DNA of 64,000 nucleotides from Przewalskia tangutica (taxonomy: Eukaryota > Streptophyta > Magnoliopsida > Solanales > Solanaceae): assembly GCA_029844215.1 (NCBI GenBank), contig CM056721.1, positions 8,754,368-8,818,367 of the forward strand, given 5' to 3'. Made by a program: the position numbers and the translations under genes. Under the pieces are notes generated by a model, which was not told the DNA's origin, ran no database searches, and worked only from the letters and a program-made list of their open reading frames with translations. Shown here piece after piece: positions 36,598 to 47,387 of this stretch (position 1 is the stretch's first letter; every line of letters starts with the position of its first letter).

Positions 36598-37644
36598 CTG
36601 TTTGGCCAAGCTCACGTCACTTAGTTTTCAGAAGTAAAAATGTTTCTAGAGAGAAACAGAATCATAAACACCAATTTGGTGCAGACTTTTTGCCTATTAA
36701 ATGGATTTTTTTGATTTATTTACCTTTTTCTTTTCCCAAAATTCTTTTTAATTTCATATAATATCTTCATATAAAATAAAAATTTGGGAATGGAGTAGTG
36801 CGGAGAGGGGGTAGGTGTAAGAAAAAAATTCATATTTTTTAATATTTTTTTTTATAAAAGTAACAAAATATATGAAATAGAAATTTGAGGATTGGGGTAG
36901 GGCAATGGGGTGGGGGTGGGGTAGGGGTAGGGGGTAGGGTAGGGGGCGGGGTAAGAAAAAAATTAATGTGTTTTATAAATTGTTTATAAAAGTAAAAAAA
37001 TATAAAATAGAAATTTGAGAATGTGATAGGTGGACGGATAGGGAAGGTTAGAAAAAATTTCATATTTTCAATCATTTTTTATAAAAGTAAAAAAAAAATG
37101 AAATAGAAATTTGAGAATGGGGTAGGGCAATGGGGTAGGGAGGGGGTAAGAAAAAAAATCATATTTTTTATAAATTATTTATAAAAGTAAAAAAAATATA
37201 AAATAGAAATTTGAGAATGGGTAGATGGACAGGGGGAAGAAAATAATTCATATTTTTTATAAAAGTAAAATAAATATGACATAGAAATTTGAGGATAGAA
37301 TGAGGATAGGTTTGGGTAGGGCAGGGTAGGTTTGGACATATTTAAGTCATTGACTATGATATTGTCGTTATATTTCTTATGTACAATATAATATTATTTT
37401 TGATTAAATGTTGCAATTAAATAATTTTAATTTTTTATTAAATTGTAAATATATACTAATTTTTAAAAACATAGGATATAAAAGAATATTTTAAATAATT
37501 TTAAATCTATTAAAAATAATATTCTAGTAAATTTGCATAAATATGGACCAAACATGAAACTATTTCTCAAAAGTACTTCTATAATTATAGGCCAAACACC
37601 CTAACAGATTCTCTAGAAACCGCCAGAAGCTTTGACCAAACAGA
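36598..37644. mobile_element. TIR element with internal G-rich minisatellite
   Basis: The left end ctgtttggccaagctc and the right end complement CTGTTTGGTCAAAGCTTC are imperfect inverted termini of the type common in Solanaceae non-autonomous elements. About 1.05 kb, no coding, interior dominated by the tandem block at 36830-37330. No clear TSD. It borders the MCM9 promoter. Confidence 0.55.
36830..37330. repeat. imperfect tandem repeat, about 90-130 bp unit
   Basis: Five or so units each contain ttcatattttt, ttataaaagtaa-aaaa, tatgaaatagaaatttgag and a G-rich run such as ggggtagggcaatggggt. The G-runs on the plus strand could form quadruplexes. Frames through this are artefacts. Confidence 0.8.
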
Positions 37645-38139
37645 CCCTGATATACTTGTTAGCTAATTATTTTTTATACCAACAAGTGGATAAAGCTTTA
37701 CCTTTTGTTTTTAACTATTTTACATCTAATCGAGAGTCGACAAGTTTTTCCATAAAAAAAACGGAAACTCAGACATCTTCTTAATATATTTCCAACAGTC
37801 GGAAATGCTAAAATGAATGTGGTAATAACTAATAATACATCTATTAATATCATCCAATACAACAACTGTGAGTGACAGAGTGAGGCATTACAGAAACTTG
37901 AGTTTCCAACTCTTCTGAAATTTTCAAGTTGTGGGTTATATTGCTGTCCTGTATCTATATGGTTGAGGAATGACTATGTTACTACTTGTTAGTTGTTACA
38001 ATGAAACAGACGCCAAAAAGATCTGTAATGCAGAAGCCTACTACTAGGAGAAAGAATATTGAACAAACTTTACAACCAATATCCTGATTCTCGCACAAAA
38101 TTGATAGGCTGCTCTCTGACACAGTTTTTATTTACATAT
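37645..38139. other. intergenic between MCM9 side elements and the LMBR1-like gene
   Basis: No gene recognised. It is the likely 3' flank of the minus-strand LMBR1-like gene. Confidence 0.4.
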
Positions 38140-38194
38140 ATTATCTTCTTGGCCCAACTTATTTGGGACCGAGGCGTTTGTCGTTGTTGTTGTA
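38140..38194 (+). repeat. (TTG)-tailed SINE 3' end
   Basis: cttggcccaacttatttggg then accgaggcgtttgtcgttgttgttg is the common 3' end of TTG-tailed Solanaceae SINEs. It lies within a few bases of the ancestral stop codon of the LMBR1-like gene, so it forms its 3' UTR. Confidence 0.55.
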
Positions 38195-39730
38195 TATTAT
38201 CTGTTTGGCCTTGAACTTTTCAAGCCTCCATACAGATCATCATCACTGTTATAGTTTGTGGATTCTGAACCTGGTCTTTTATCCTTTCAAATATTTCATC
38301 CAGGGAATCAATTGAGGAAGCACGACTGTGTCCCATATCTTGAACTTGTTGATGTAAAGGGATGAACCCCTTCGATTCCATGTTAGACTTGAAGTTGCGA
38401 AAACCTGTTTGCATTGATCTCCAAGTTGAGGATAAGCCTCTAGAAGGTTGAACTTGCATATCCATCATGGAGTGTTCATCCCGTGAAGACAAGAGGCGGT
38501 CTCTGCTCCTCCCATTTGAACTAATGCTATTTTCTCTCTTCATCTGTCTTGCTCTTTTTGTCTTGTACTTTACAATGATCTCTTCTTTGCTGCTCTCATG
38601 TTGTGCCTCTCCTTTTAGAGGTTTTGAATGGCTAACATTATCTTCTTCCTTTAGTCTTGTCGATGGTTTTGTTTCATGGAGCTTTTACAATACAAACCCA
38701 AAGTCACATGAAATATGGAGGAATAATCATTCATGGTGTACAATTCAGACATGCGCCGTATAACCAAACAAAGCTTGCACATCTAACACTGTTTCAATGG
38801 ATAATTGATAGTAAATTGTTAAATTGCTACAGGAACGCAGTACTGCATTTGCAGAAACTAATTGAACTTCCATGCACCAGCATATAGTTGCAAAGATCAT
38901 ATAGCAAATGCACATTAAGAGCCTCTACATAAAAATTACACCTGACCTTCCCCTCCCCCATTTATGCAACAGAAGGATCATATCTTTTGGTTTGAAGCAA
39001 GGATCACTAATCTCGTGCATTTATCATTGTCCTTGCTATTCAAAGTGTTTTCATGAGAGAATAATTACATTACTGAAATTGGAGAAAAAGGAAGAACTTA
39101 GAGAAAAAGAACAGAAAAATGGAAGGACATTTTCCTGAAATGCTGTACTCCAAAGTTGACTGCCCTTTTAGATATGCTCTCTTAGCAGACAACTTATATT
39201 CTGGTATACGATTACCAAGTCCAATTTACTTTACCAGCATTACATAGAGACCCTGCCTCTTTCTTTTCTTGCATTTATTGGATCGATCAATTGATTGCCT
39301 CTGTCAACCAACTAGACACTGTGCTTGAACTCTTTTTCCTTCTTCATCTTCCTATTTCTCCATTCACTAGTCTAGAACAATAGCCATAACCTAACTTGCT
39401 CAAGCCCCTCCCATATATCTAGGTCAACTTTCTCATTACAAAGCAACATAGTCATCAATCTCACCTTATTAAACATATGGTCGAACAACGTCAACTGTTG
39501 TACATTAAGCCTAAGGATATATATGTACTCCGACCCCTCCACTTCCCAACAGCCAACTTTCCACCTTGTTAAACCCATACAACTAGATGCAATCATCAAT
39601 TTACTCATTAGAGAAAAGTAAGAACTATTACACGCATTGTACCTGTGATGAGGCACGGGATACCTAATATAAAAGTATCAAATCGACCTTTCATGTGGTC
39701 TCTGCCCCTTAAGTCACTAATGGTACTATT

Positions 39731-40901
39731 AGTTTGTTTGGCCAAGCTTCTAGGAAACTAGAAGCGCTTATTTTTGGAAGAAGAAAGTGCTTATTTTGGA
39801 GAGACTTAAGGTGTCAGGCCAAGCATATGGGTAAAAAAAAAAGTGTCTTTAGTAGTAGTAGAAATAGTTTTTCTGTTATGGGGAGAAAGCTGAAAAAGTA
39901 GTTTCTCCTTAAAGCAAAAGAGATAAGATTACCCTTAGAGGGGTGATTTTGACAGCGGAAATCTTAGGAAGAGGAAGGTTGTTTGCATCAGTTGGTGCTA
40001 TATGTGTAAGGAGGCGGGCGAGGATGTGGATCATCTTCTTCTACATTGCAGGCTATCTATGAGGTTATGGTGGGATATGCTAAGGTGGTTTGTCACTTCA
40101 TGGGCAATGCCAAATTCTGTTAGAGAGTTAATGTTCAGTTGGAAGAGCGTGAGAAGGAGAAGACGAAGGGCTCGGAATATGATTCCACTTGTGTTAATAT
40201 GGAGTGTCTGGAGAGAGAGAAATAGGAGAGTTTTTGAAAGTGTAGAGTCGAGTTTTTCTCAGTTAAGGAGTAGTCTCCGTTCCCTTATTTTCTTTTGGTG
40301 CACACATAAAGTTCCTTGTTGTATATACGATTCGGTGGAGTTTGTAGAGAATCATATTTTGTAAATTCTCTACTTTTTTGGTATACCACTTGTATACGGC
40401 CGTTTTGGCCGTGTTTATGAATGAAAATATTTTTACTTGATAAAAAAAATAAGATTACCCTTATCAAATATTTATATTTACCAAACTACCCCAACCTTCA
40501 GGACAAAAGTCAACCTTATGCATTGTCGATAACATATTACCCAGTCTCATAACAACTCCCTCTCTCTGTTTTGTAATTTTATTATTCTACGTTTTTTATT
40601 AAATGAAATAAAAAAACTTTATTAATGTCTCACAATAAATATTTCAAATTATTTATCTATTTAAACAATGTTAATCATAAAGTGAATCTTTAGATGTTAT
40701 TTTCGTAATTTGACGTTCAAAACCACGTTTGGAAAGAATAGCCAAACATAAACTGCTTCTGTAATACCAACAAAAGCGCATCTCAAATGATTTACCCAAT
40801 CACAAACTGATACTATCTAAAAGTACTTTTGATGAGACTCCATTTGACAAAAAGTACTTTCCAAATTAAGCAAGTTTTGGAAGTTCGGGCAAACAGGACT
40901 A
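39731..40901. mobile_element. TIR element (diverged) hosting a LINE
   Basis: The left tttgtttggccaagcttcta and right complement CTGTTTGCCCGAACTTCC-type ends form a weak inverted pair around an AT-rich interior with aagtgctt/aagtactt motifs at both sides. No TSD resolved; edges approximate. It belongs to the same broad group as 36598-37644. Confidence 0.4.
39938..40448 (+). mobile_element. 5'-truncated LINE with exact 15-bp TSD
   Basis: Encodes the zf-RVT tail of a plant LINE ORF2: CKEAGEDVDHLLLHC (C..H..C pattern) and LIWSVWRERNRRVFES, ending at a stop at 40362, then a 3' UTR and a terminal GATAAAAAAA. It is flanked by ataagattaccctta at 39923-39937 and 40449-40463, identical over 15 bp, as expected for target-primed insertion. 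It is antisense to the LMBR1-like gene, in its last intron. Confidence 0.9.
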
Positions 40902-42076
40902 AATGTGCCAAACCAGCCTTGCGATATAGTTCTCCTGTTAAGTAACATTTGGAAGGAAGGTGAAAATTGTAAAACATTGGACGCCATAGTGTAAAACACC
41001 AAGAATTTATGTGAGTAATAAGACGACATCAACAGTATTAATTCCAGATAATTGATGGAAAGAATATGCTATGTTCTGAGAATCACATACCATATTATTG
41101 CTGCCAGATTCAAGATCCAAACTTGCGTTTTGGAAATTCCTTGCCAATGGAACAACAAGTTCACCTACTTTATGTCCTTGTTCAAGCCAAGAACGTTCTG
41201 AGAAGTGAAATCAAAGTCATTTTGTGCTTTACCTGGTTTGGAAGAAAGTCTTAAACTGTCTTCTTTTAGACCACCATTCTCCCAAAAAACAATACCCAAG
41301 CTACAAATTATTTTGGCAGAATGATTACAATAACAGGTGCAACACAAGGATACATGCCAATACTAACCTTTTTGCAGAATAATGAGTCCTGAGGGATCAA
41401 ATTCGTCCAAATCATCAGCCTCTTCACTCATGAATTTGAAAATTTTCCAGTTCCCAAAATAGCTAAGGAGTCGATCAAAAAAGTTGCTCGCAATCAATAA
41501 GGTGTAGATGACCATAATAAGCGGATATATTTTATTGAAATTTCTTCCAAAGAATGGGACGGCATCATCGATATTCCCCATTCTCTGCATTAGTAGAATG
41601 ACAAAAACATCAACTTGCACGGTCAATTGGAAAGACGAGTGTCTTATGAAAGTTCAGAATATCTGTTCATATCAATGTGGTGCCTGCTTGTTTTTATGCA
41701 TCAAACTACCAGTTGCAAGTGGACTAGGAAAACATGAACTAGTTTAGTATTAGGATTAGACAAGACATCTTTAAAAAAAGTGACCACTTAAATAATGATT
41801 GGTTAGTTTAGTATTAGGTTAGAAAAAAATAAAAAAATAAACTGACCACCTGACTATGATCGGTTAATTATGTTCTAAATTTCTAATGGCTCTATATCGT
41901 CATGATAGCAAAAAAGGATGTTAGTAGCAAGATAGAATTTCTTGAGCTATAGATAGAAATATTAAAAACAAAACCATTTTTGTCTAACGAATACTATGAA
42001 TTACACCAAATCACCCCAAATTCCCAAATTTAAGCTGAGATTTAGATGTGTCCGCATATTTTCTAAAAGAGGAAAA

Positions 42077-42314
42077 TACTATTCCATTCGTCCTAATTTA
42101 TGTGATGATATTTCTTTTTTAGTATGTCCCGAAAAAGAATGACACATTTCTATATTTAGAAATAATTTAACTTTAAACTTTTCATTTTACCCTTACTGAG
42201 ATGATTTATAGCCACACAAATATCTATGGGTTATTTTAAACCATAAGTTTCAAAAATCTTTCTTTAACTCTGTGCCCAGTCAAATACCATCACATAAACC
42301 GGAAGGTGGGAGTA
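42077..42314. mobile_element. Stowaway-like MITE
   Basis: The left TACTATTCCATTCGTCC and right complement TACTCCCACCTTCCGG are imperfect inverted ends; subterminal ATTTATGTGATG pairs with CATCACATAAA. TA at each edge fits the Stowaway target. About 238 bp. It is in the 6-kb LMBR1-like intron. Confidence 0.65.
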
Positions 42315-42597
42315 ATAAAGAACGAATCATTGTGTACTCTCCGCAACATACGTGTATCAATACATTGCATAACAACATACCCAGTGTAATCCCACAAGTG
42401 GGGTCCGGGGAGGATAGGTTCTACACAGACCTTACCTCTACCTTGGGAGGTAGAGAGACTATTTTCGATAGACCCTCGGCTACAGAGCAATATAGCAATA
42501 ACAATAAAACAGTAAAGCAATAACAGAGCAATCCAAATAAGAAAGGAACAGTAACTACAACAAATAATATGCTACGCATGAACAAGAGCCAGTTTAC

Positions 42598-42830
42598 TGA
42601 GAAATTAGAAGGTGAAGAGAAGATAATTTGGGAATTAGTCACTTGATTATTCCTTCAAGCTAATGGGATTATATAGTTGTTACAGAGAGTGCAACTATGG
42701 AAAAAAAAAATACACAATCTCCTAATTGCCTAATTATAGGGATTTGGAGATATTCTCATATCTATACTATTATTACAGGAATTTGGGGATATTCTCATAT
42801 CTTCATTATTTAATTATATCATATCTAACA
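42598..42830 (-). repeat. 3' LTR of the intronic copia element
   Basis: 233 bp with TG...CA termini, directly preceded on the element strand by the purine tract AGCTTGAGGGGAG. Confidence 0.88.
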
Positions 42831-42836
42831 CTCCCC

Positions 42837-44278
42837 TCAAGCTGGAGCGTATACGTCATATGCTCCTAGCTTGCCACAAATATAGTCAATTCTGGATCTT
42901 CGAAGTGATTTTGTGAAAACATCTGCTAGTAGATCTTTTGAGTTGACAAAACGTGTGGCGATGTATCCAAATTCGATCTTCTCTCGAATGAAGTGACAAT
43001 CTATCTCAATGTGCTTCGTTCTTTCATGAAACACGACAATAGAAGCGATATGTAGTGCATCTTGGTTATCACAAATCAATTTCATCGGTTCAACTCCTCC
43101 CATCTTCAATTCTGGGAGAAGTTGTCTCAACCATATAAGCTCACATGTAGCCAATGACATAGCTCGATAGTCTTCCTCTGTGTTTGATCTAGCCACAACA
43201 TCTTGCTTTTTACTTTTTCATGATATTACATTGCCTCCAATTAGAACACAATAACCTGAAGTGGACCGCCTATCAGAAGGACAACAATGTGGGTGTGTCC
43301 CTTGTCTTCATACAATAAACATTGTCCTGGAGAGCTTTTGATATATCGCAGAATGCGACTGCATTACAGTGACTATCACAAGGTGATTGCGGAAACTAGC
43401 TAACTACACTAACATCAAATGAGATGTATGGTCATGTGATCGTAAGATAGTTGAGTTTGTCAACAAGTCTTCGCTATCTGCTAGGATCTTTTAGAGGCTC
43501 CCCTTGTCCTGGAATAAGCTTAGTATTTGGATCCATTGGAGTGTCCACATGTTTGCAATTCAACATACCAGCGTCTTCCAAAATATCTAAGGCATATTTC
43601 TGTTGTGTAATAGCAATACCCATTGCCAGACTGTGCCACTTCAATGCCTAGAAAGTATTTCAGCTTGCCTAAATCCCTAGTCTGAAAGTGACTTGAAAGG
43701 TGTTGTTTGAGTTGAGCAATACCTCCATGATCATCACCTGTGATAACAATATCATCAACATAAACAATTAAAAAGATATGTTTGCCATAAGACGAATGCC
43801 TATAAAATACGGAGTGATTAGCTTCTGTTCGGATCATTCCAAATTGTTGGACAACAACTCGAAAACGACCAAACCATGCTCTAGGAGACTGCTTGAGACC
43901 ATAAGGGGATCGACGAAGTCTACAGACTAGTCCAGACTCCCCTGAGCAACAAACCTTGGTGGTTGCTCCATATAAACATCTCCAGCAAGTTCTCCATAAA
44001 AGAATGTGTTTTTGATGTCCAGCTGGAAAAGGGCCAATGATTCATTGCGGCTGTAGAGATTAGAAGACAGATAAGGCCATCTTGGCAATTGGTGAGAAAG
44101 TATCTCCATATTCAATGCCATAAATCTGAGTGTATCCCTTAGCAATCAATCTCACTTTGAGACGATCAATAGCTCCATCCAATCCTACCTTAACTGTGAA
44201 TACCCAACGACCAACAGTGGTTTTGCCTTTAGGTAAAGGAACAAGCTCCCAAGTACCATTATCATGTAAAGCAGTCAT
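42837..44278 (-). pseudogene. copia reverse transcriptase and RNase H remnants
   Basis: RT starts at 44278-44060 (LVPLPKGKTTVGRWVFTVK), shifts frame at 44145-43927 (ALFQLDIKNTFFYGEL), and continues at 43837-43520 with the intact catalytic box YVDDIV. RNase H is at 43196-42837 (EEDYRAMSLATCELIWLRQL, CDNQDALHIA, RTKHIEIDCHFIREK). Several frameshifts separate the pieces. Confidence 0.85.
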
Positions 44279-45105
44279 CTCTCAATCATAGCTTGACGTC
44301 AACCTGGATGAACCAGTGCTTCTGCCATAGTCTTGGGAACTTTGACAGTGGATAAGCCAGTAATAAAGTCATGATATGACGGTGACAGGCGATGATAACT
44401 TAAACAAGTATAAATGGAAGTTTGATTGGCCATAGTTCCAGTACCTTTGCGAAGAGCAATGGGAAGATCATCTGATGAGTGGTCGACCGAAGTAGGAGAC
44501 ATTGTTGGAGCAGGTAATGAGTCACCAGGAGTGTTTTGTGTACATGTATTAGAGTTAGAAACACTAACTGGATTGGCAGGCTTAGAAGGAGGTTGAGATC
44601 GTCGAGAATAGACCTTAAGAGACGGAGGTGGAGCGGGGGGTGGAACAATTGGAATTGGAAGGACTGTTGATATGGCTTTCTGATTTTCCGTATTTGAAGA
44701 AAAATACGAAGAAGTCTCAAAGAAAGTAACATCTGCAAAGATCAAATATTTATTGGTAGAGAAATCAAAGCATTTAACCTTTTTGCAAACGAGAATACCT
44801 GAAAAAGACACATTTAAAAGTCTTGTGCTGAAGTTTGTCTTTTCCAGGGGTAAGGTTATGAACAAAACAGGTGCAACCAAACACACGTGGAGGAAGGGAA
44901 AATAAATTTTGGTCCGGATAGAGGACTGATTGTGGACTTTTGTACTGCAAAATAGATGAAGACATACAATTGATTAAATAACATGCAGTAATAACAGTAT
45001 CACCCCAAAAACCGTAAAGGGACATGATTGTGAATGAGTAATGTCCGAGCTGTTTCAATTAGATGTATGTTCTTTCAATCAGCAACTTTATTTTGTTGAG
45101 GAGTA

Positions 45106-45984
45106 TCAAGTATGTGCACAAAAAGACAAGTGCAATATGCCCGGAGATGACATGAAAGAAGAAGGAGAAGTAAAGAAATATTCTCGGACATTATCACTTA
45201 TTAACTTCTTAATGGAAACACCAAATTGATTGCGAATTTCAGCACAAAAATTTTGAAAGATAGAGAATAGCTCAGATCTATTTTTCATTAAAAATAACCA
45301 CGTGCACCGAGAATAGTCATCAATGAAAGTCACAAAATAATGAAAGCCTAAGGAGGAACTGACACGACTTGGACCCCATATGTCTGAATGAACAATTTCA
45401 AACATATAGGTGGCCCTATTATTGACGCGCTTTGGGAAAGAGGCACGAGTGTGCTTACCAAGCTGACACGACTCACATTCTAACAAAGATAAACTACATA
45501 AATTAGGAACCATCTTTTGCAGTTTCAAGAGACTCGGATGACCCAGTTGACTATGGAGAAATTCAGAGGAAACAATGGAAGTGAAAGCAATATGTGGTAT
45601 TGGAATGGATAGCAAGTACAATCCTTGTGACTTATATCCTTTTCCAATTATTTGTCCTGTACCCCGACCCTGCACAAGAACAGAATCATCAAGGAAGGTT
45701 ATAGCACATTTCAAGTTTTTGGTTAATTTGCTAATGGAAATAAGATTATATGGACATTCAGGTTCAAAAAGGACTGATTTTAGCGGAGGGTGAGCTATAC
45801 CTACCCCTTTTACAATAGTCTTTGATCCATTAGCCAAAGTAACATTAGAGAGGTTAGAAGGGGTAGTAAGAGTAGAGAGAGTATTTTTGTTACCAAAAAT
45901 ATCGTCAGAAGCACCAGAATCAAGAATCCATTGTTCCCGAGATAAAGACTGTGCGATATGAGCAAAAGGGTTACTAGATTGCAC
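45106..45984 (-). pseudogene. copia protease and integrase (N-terminal part)
   Basis: One open frame of 292 codons: protease motif WILDSGASDDIFG with the catalytic DSG, GAG-pre-integrase zinc region (HSQLGHPSLLKLQKMVP, CESCQLGKH), then integrase core start (VHSDIWGPSRVSS and TFIDDYSRCTWLFLMKN with catalytic Asp). It ends before the catalytic glutamate, and the integrase C-terminal part continues in other frames at 45058-44774. Confidence 0.85.
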
Positions 45985-46548
45985 TAGGCAAGCAATTGAT
46001 GAAGTTGATGATTGTTGCCTTAATGATTTGTACTGAAGGTAGTCATAATAGTCTACTCCAGTTAAAGTGATAGGTGGAAATGTTTCATCCCTGATACAGG
46101 TGTAGTAATTGTAGGTGATAGTGGGGAAGAGAAAGTTGGTCTTCCAATATTCTGACTTTCATTCTTTTCAGACATTTTTATTTTATATATAATATAAATC
46201 AGTAACTACTCTTGATTTATCACCAAAAAGATACAAAAAACAGCATTAAAAGAACAAAACAAAGGCAGGACAGAGGCAACAGTAACACATCTGGAAAAAA
46301 TCTGCTTGATGCACAGAAGAGAGATTCAGAAAAAATGATATCACCGGGTGAAAGAGGAGATCCAGTCGACCAAGTAGGAACCAAACTTTTTTGGTTGGAG
46401 ATGTTATATCAATATGGTTGAATTAACAAACCAAATTTTGGGAACCTCTATTTTTCCCTCTTTTTTTTATTCTGATACTGAATCTTTTTTCTTTTTTTTC
46501 TTGTGGAGAAAAAGAAGGAGAATCTGAGAAGGGATGGCTCTGATACCA

Positions 46549-46768
46549 TGAGAAATTAGAAGAGAAGAGAATTTGAGAATTAGTTGCTTGATTATTCCCT
46601 CAAGCTAATGGGATTATACAAAGACTGCAAATATGGAAAGAAAATATTACACAATCTCTTAATTGCCTAATTATAGGGATTTGGATATATTCTCATATTT
46701 TATACTATTATTACAGGGATTTGGGGATATTATCATATCTTCATTATTTAATTATATCATATCTAACA
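46549..46768 (-). repeat. 5' LTR of the intronic copia element
   Basis: 220 bp with TG...CA termini. Pairs with 42598-42830 with indels and substitutions (for example an insertion near 42680 in the other copy). Confidence 0.88.
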
Positions 46769-47254
46769 TAAACAATAAAAAAATCGAAGGACAAGGAAAC
46801 TACAGTAGAATAACAACGCCTACTAGTATGGAACTCTCTACTCCTACTACTCTACTACCCTAATCTATGTCCTCCACAACCTGCTATCTAAGGTCGTGTT
46901 CTCGGTAAGCTGAAACTGCGACATGTACTGTCTAATCATTGCATACTCTCTGCAAAATACGTGTATCAACATATTGCAGGCTGGGTGAGTACACATTTCA
47001 ACTTTCTAAAATCTTTCCTTTGATATAGCTTCTCTCTCCATCTCTCATTGCACTCCTATAATCATCCATGGAATACAACCTAAGAAAGCAGATATGCAAG
47101 CTACATATTTCAGAGTGGTTGTGTTCCACTTCCTTCGTCTCATTTCGTTTGACTAGTTTTCTGCTTTAGTCCATCCAAGAAGATAACTTATTTCCTTACA
47201 TGATGAAGTCCACCATTTTCGAAAAAGTCAATTTAAAATATACAATTACTAGGA

Positions 47255-47387
47255 GAATTATGGTGCACTAAGCTCCTGTTGTGCACCGGTTCGGGGAAGG
47301 GTCAGACCACATTGGGTTTACTGTATGAAGTCTTACCTTGAAAATTTGCAAGAAGGTGTTTCCACGGCTTGAACTCGTGACCTTACA
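47255..47387 (-). mobile_element. Au-type SINE fragment
   Basis: atggtgcactaagctcctgt ... ggttcggggaagggtcagac ... gtttccacggcttgaactcg match the complement of the Au SINE, including the pol III B-box region (cgagttcaagcc on the minus strand). The 5' (A-box) part is missing or diverged after 47390. It is in an LMBR1-like intron. Confidence 0.7.

Larger units (their letters stand above)
42598..46768 (-). mobile_element. Ty1/copia retrotransposon with gag deletion
   Basis: 4.17 kb, minus strand, with LTRs 46549-46768 (5') and 42598-42830 (3'). Both run TGTTAGATATG...TTTCTCA on the element strand. A perfect primer-binding site TGGTATCAGAGCC abuts the 5' LTR, and a polypurine tract AGCTTGAGGGGAG abuts the 3' LTR. 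Coding order: gag start, protease, integrase, reverse transcriptase, RNase H, which is the copia order. Most of gag is missing: the reading jumps from its first 25 or so codons (46175 leftwards) to the linker before protease within about 100 bases. Multiple stops and frameshifts. It lies in the same orientation as the host gene. Confidence 0.92.
42370..46936 (-). mobile_element. RTE LINE fragment split by a copia insertion
   Basis: Minus-strand RTE 3' end at 42370-42485 (complement of (TTG)n, then atacccagtgtaatcccaca and the gaggtagagag block) continues to 42597 and resumes at 46769-46936 with a sequence I recognise as a common RTE-associated block (cggtaagctgaaactgcgac). Diverged 42-bp direct repeats, about 36 of 42 identical, lie at 42328-42369 and 46937-46978. 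They read as the LINE's target duplication, with the copia element inserted later. Confidence 0.6.

Noticed and set aside
36839..37075. 78-codon minus-strand frame with a PPTPTPPP run
   Set aside because: It is the tandem minisatellite read through; not a gene.
39719..40915. Exact TSD for the TIR element around the LINE (actaatggt versus actaaatgt)
   Set aside because: The candidate repeats are imperfect and the boundaries uncertain, so no TSD is claimed.
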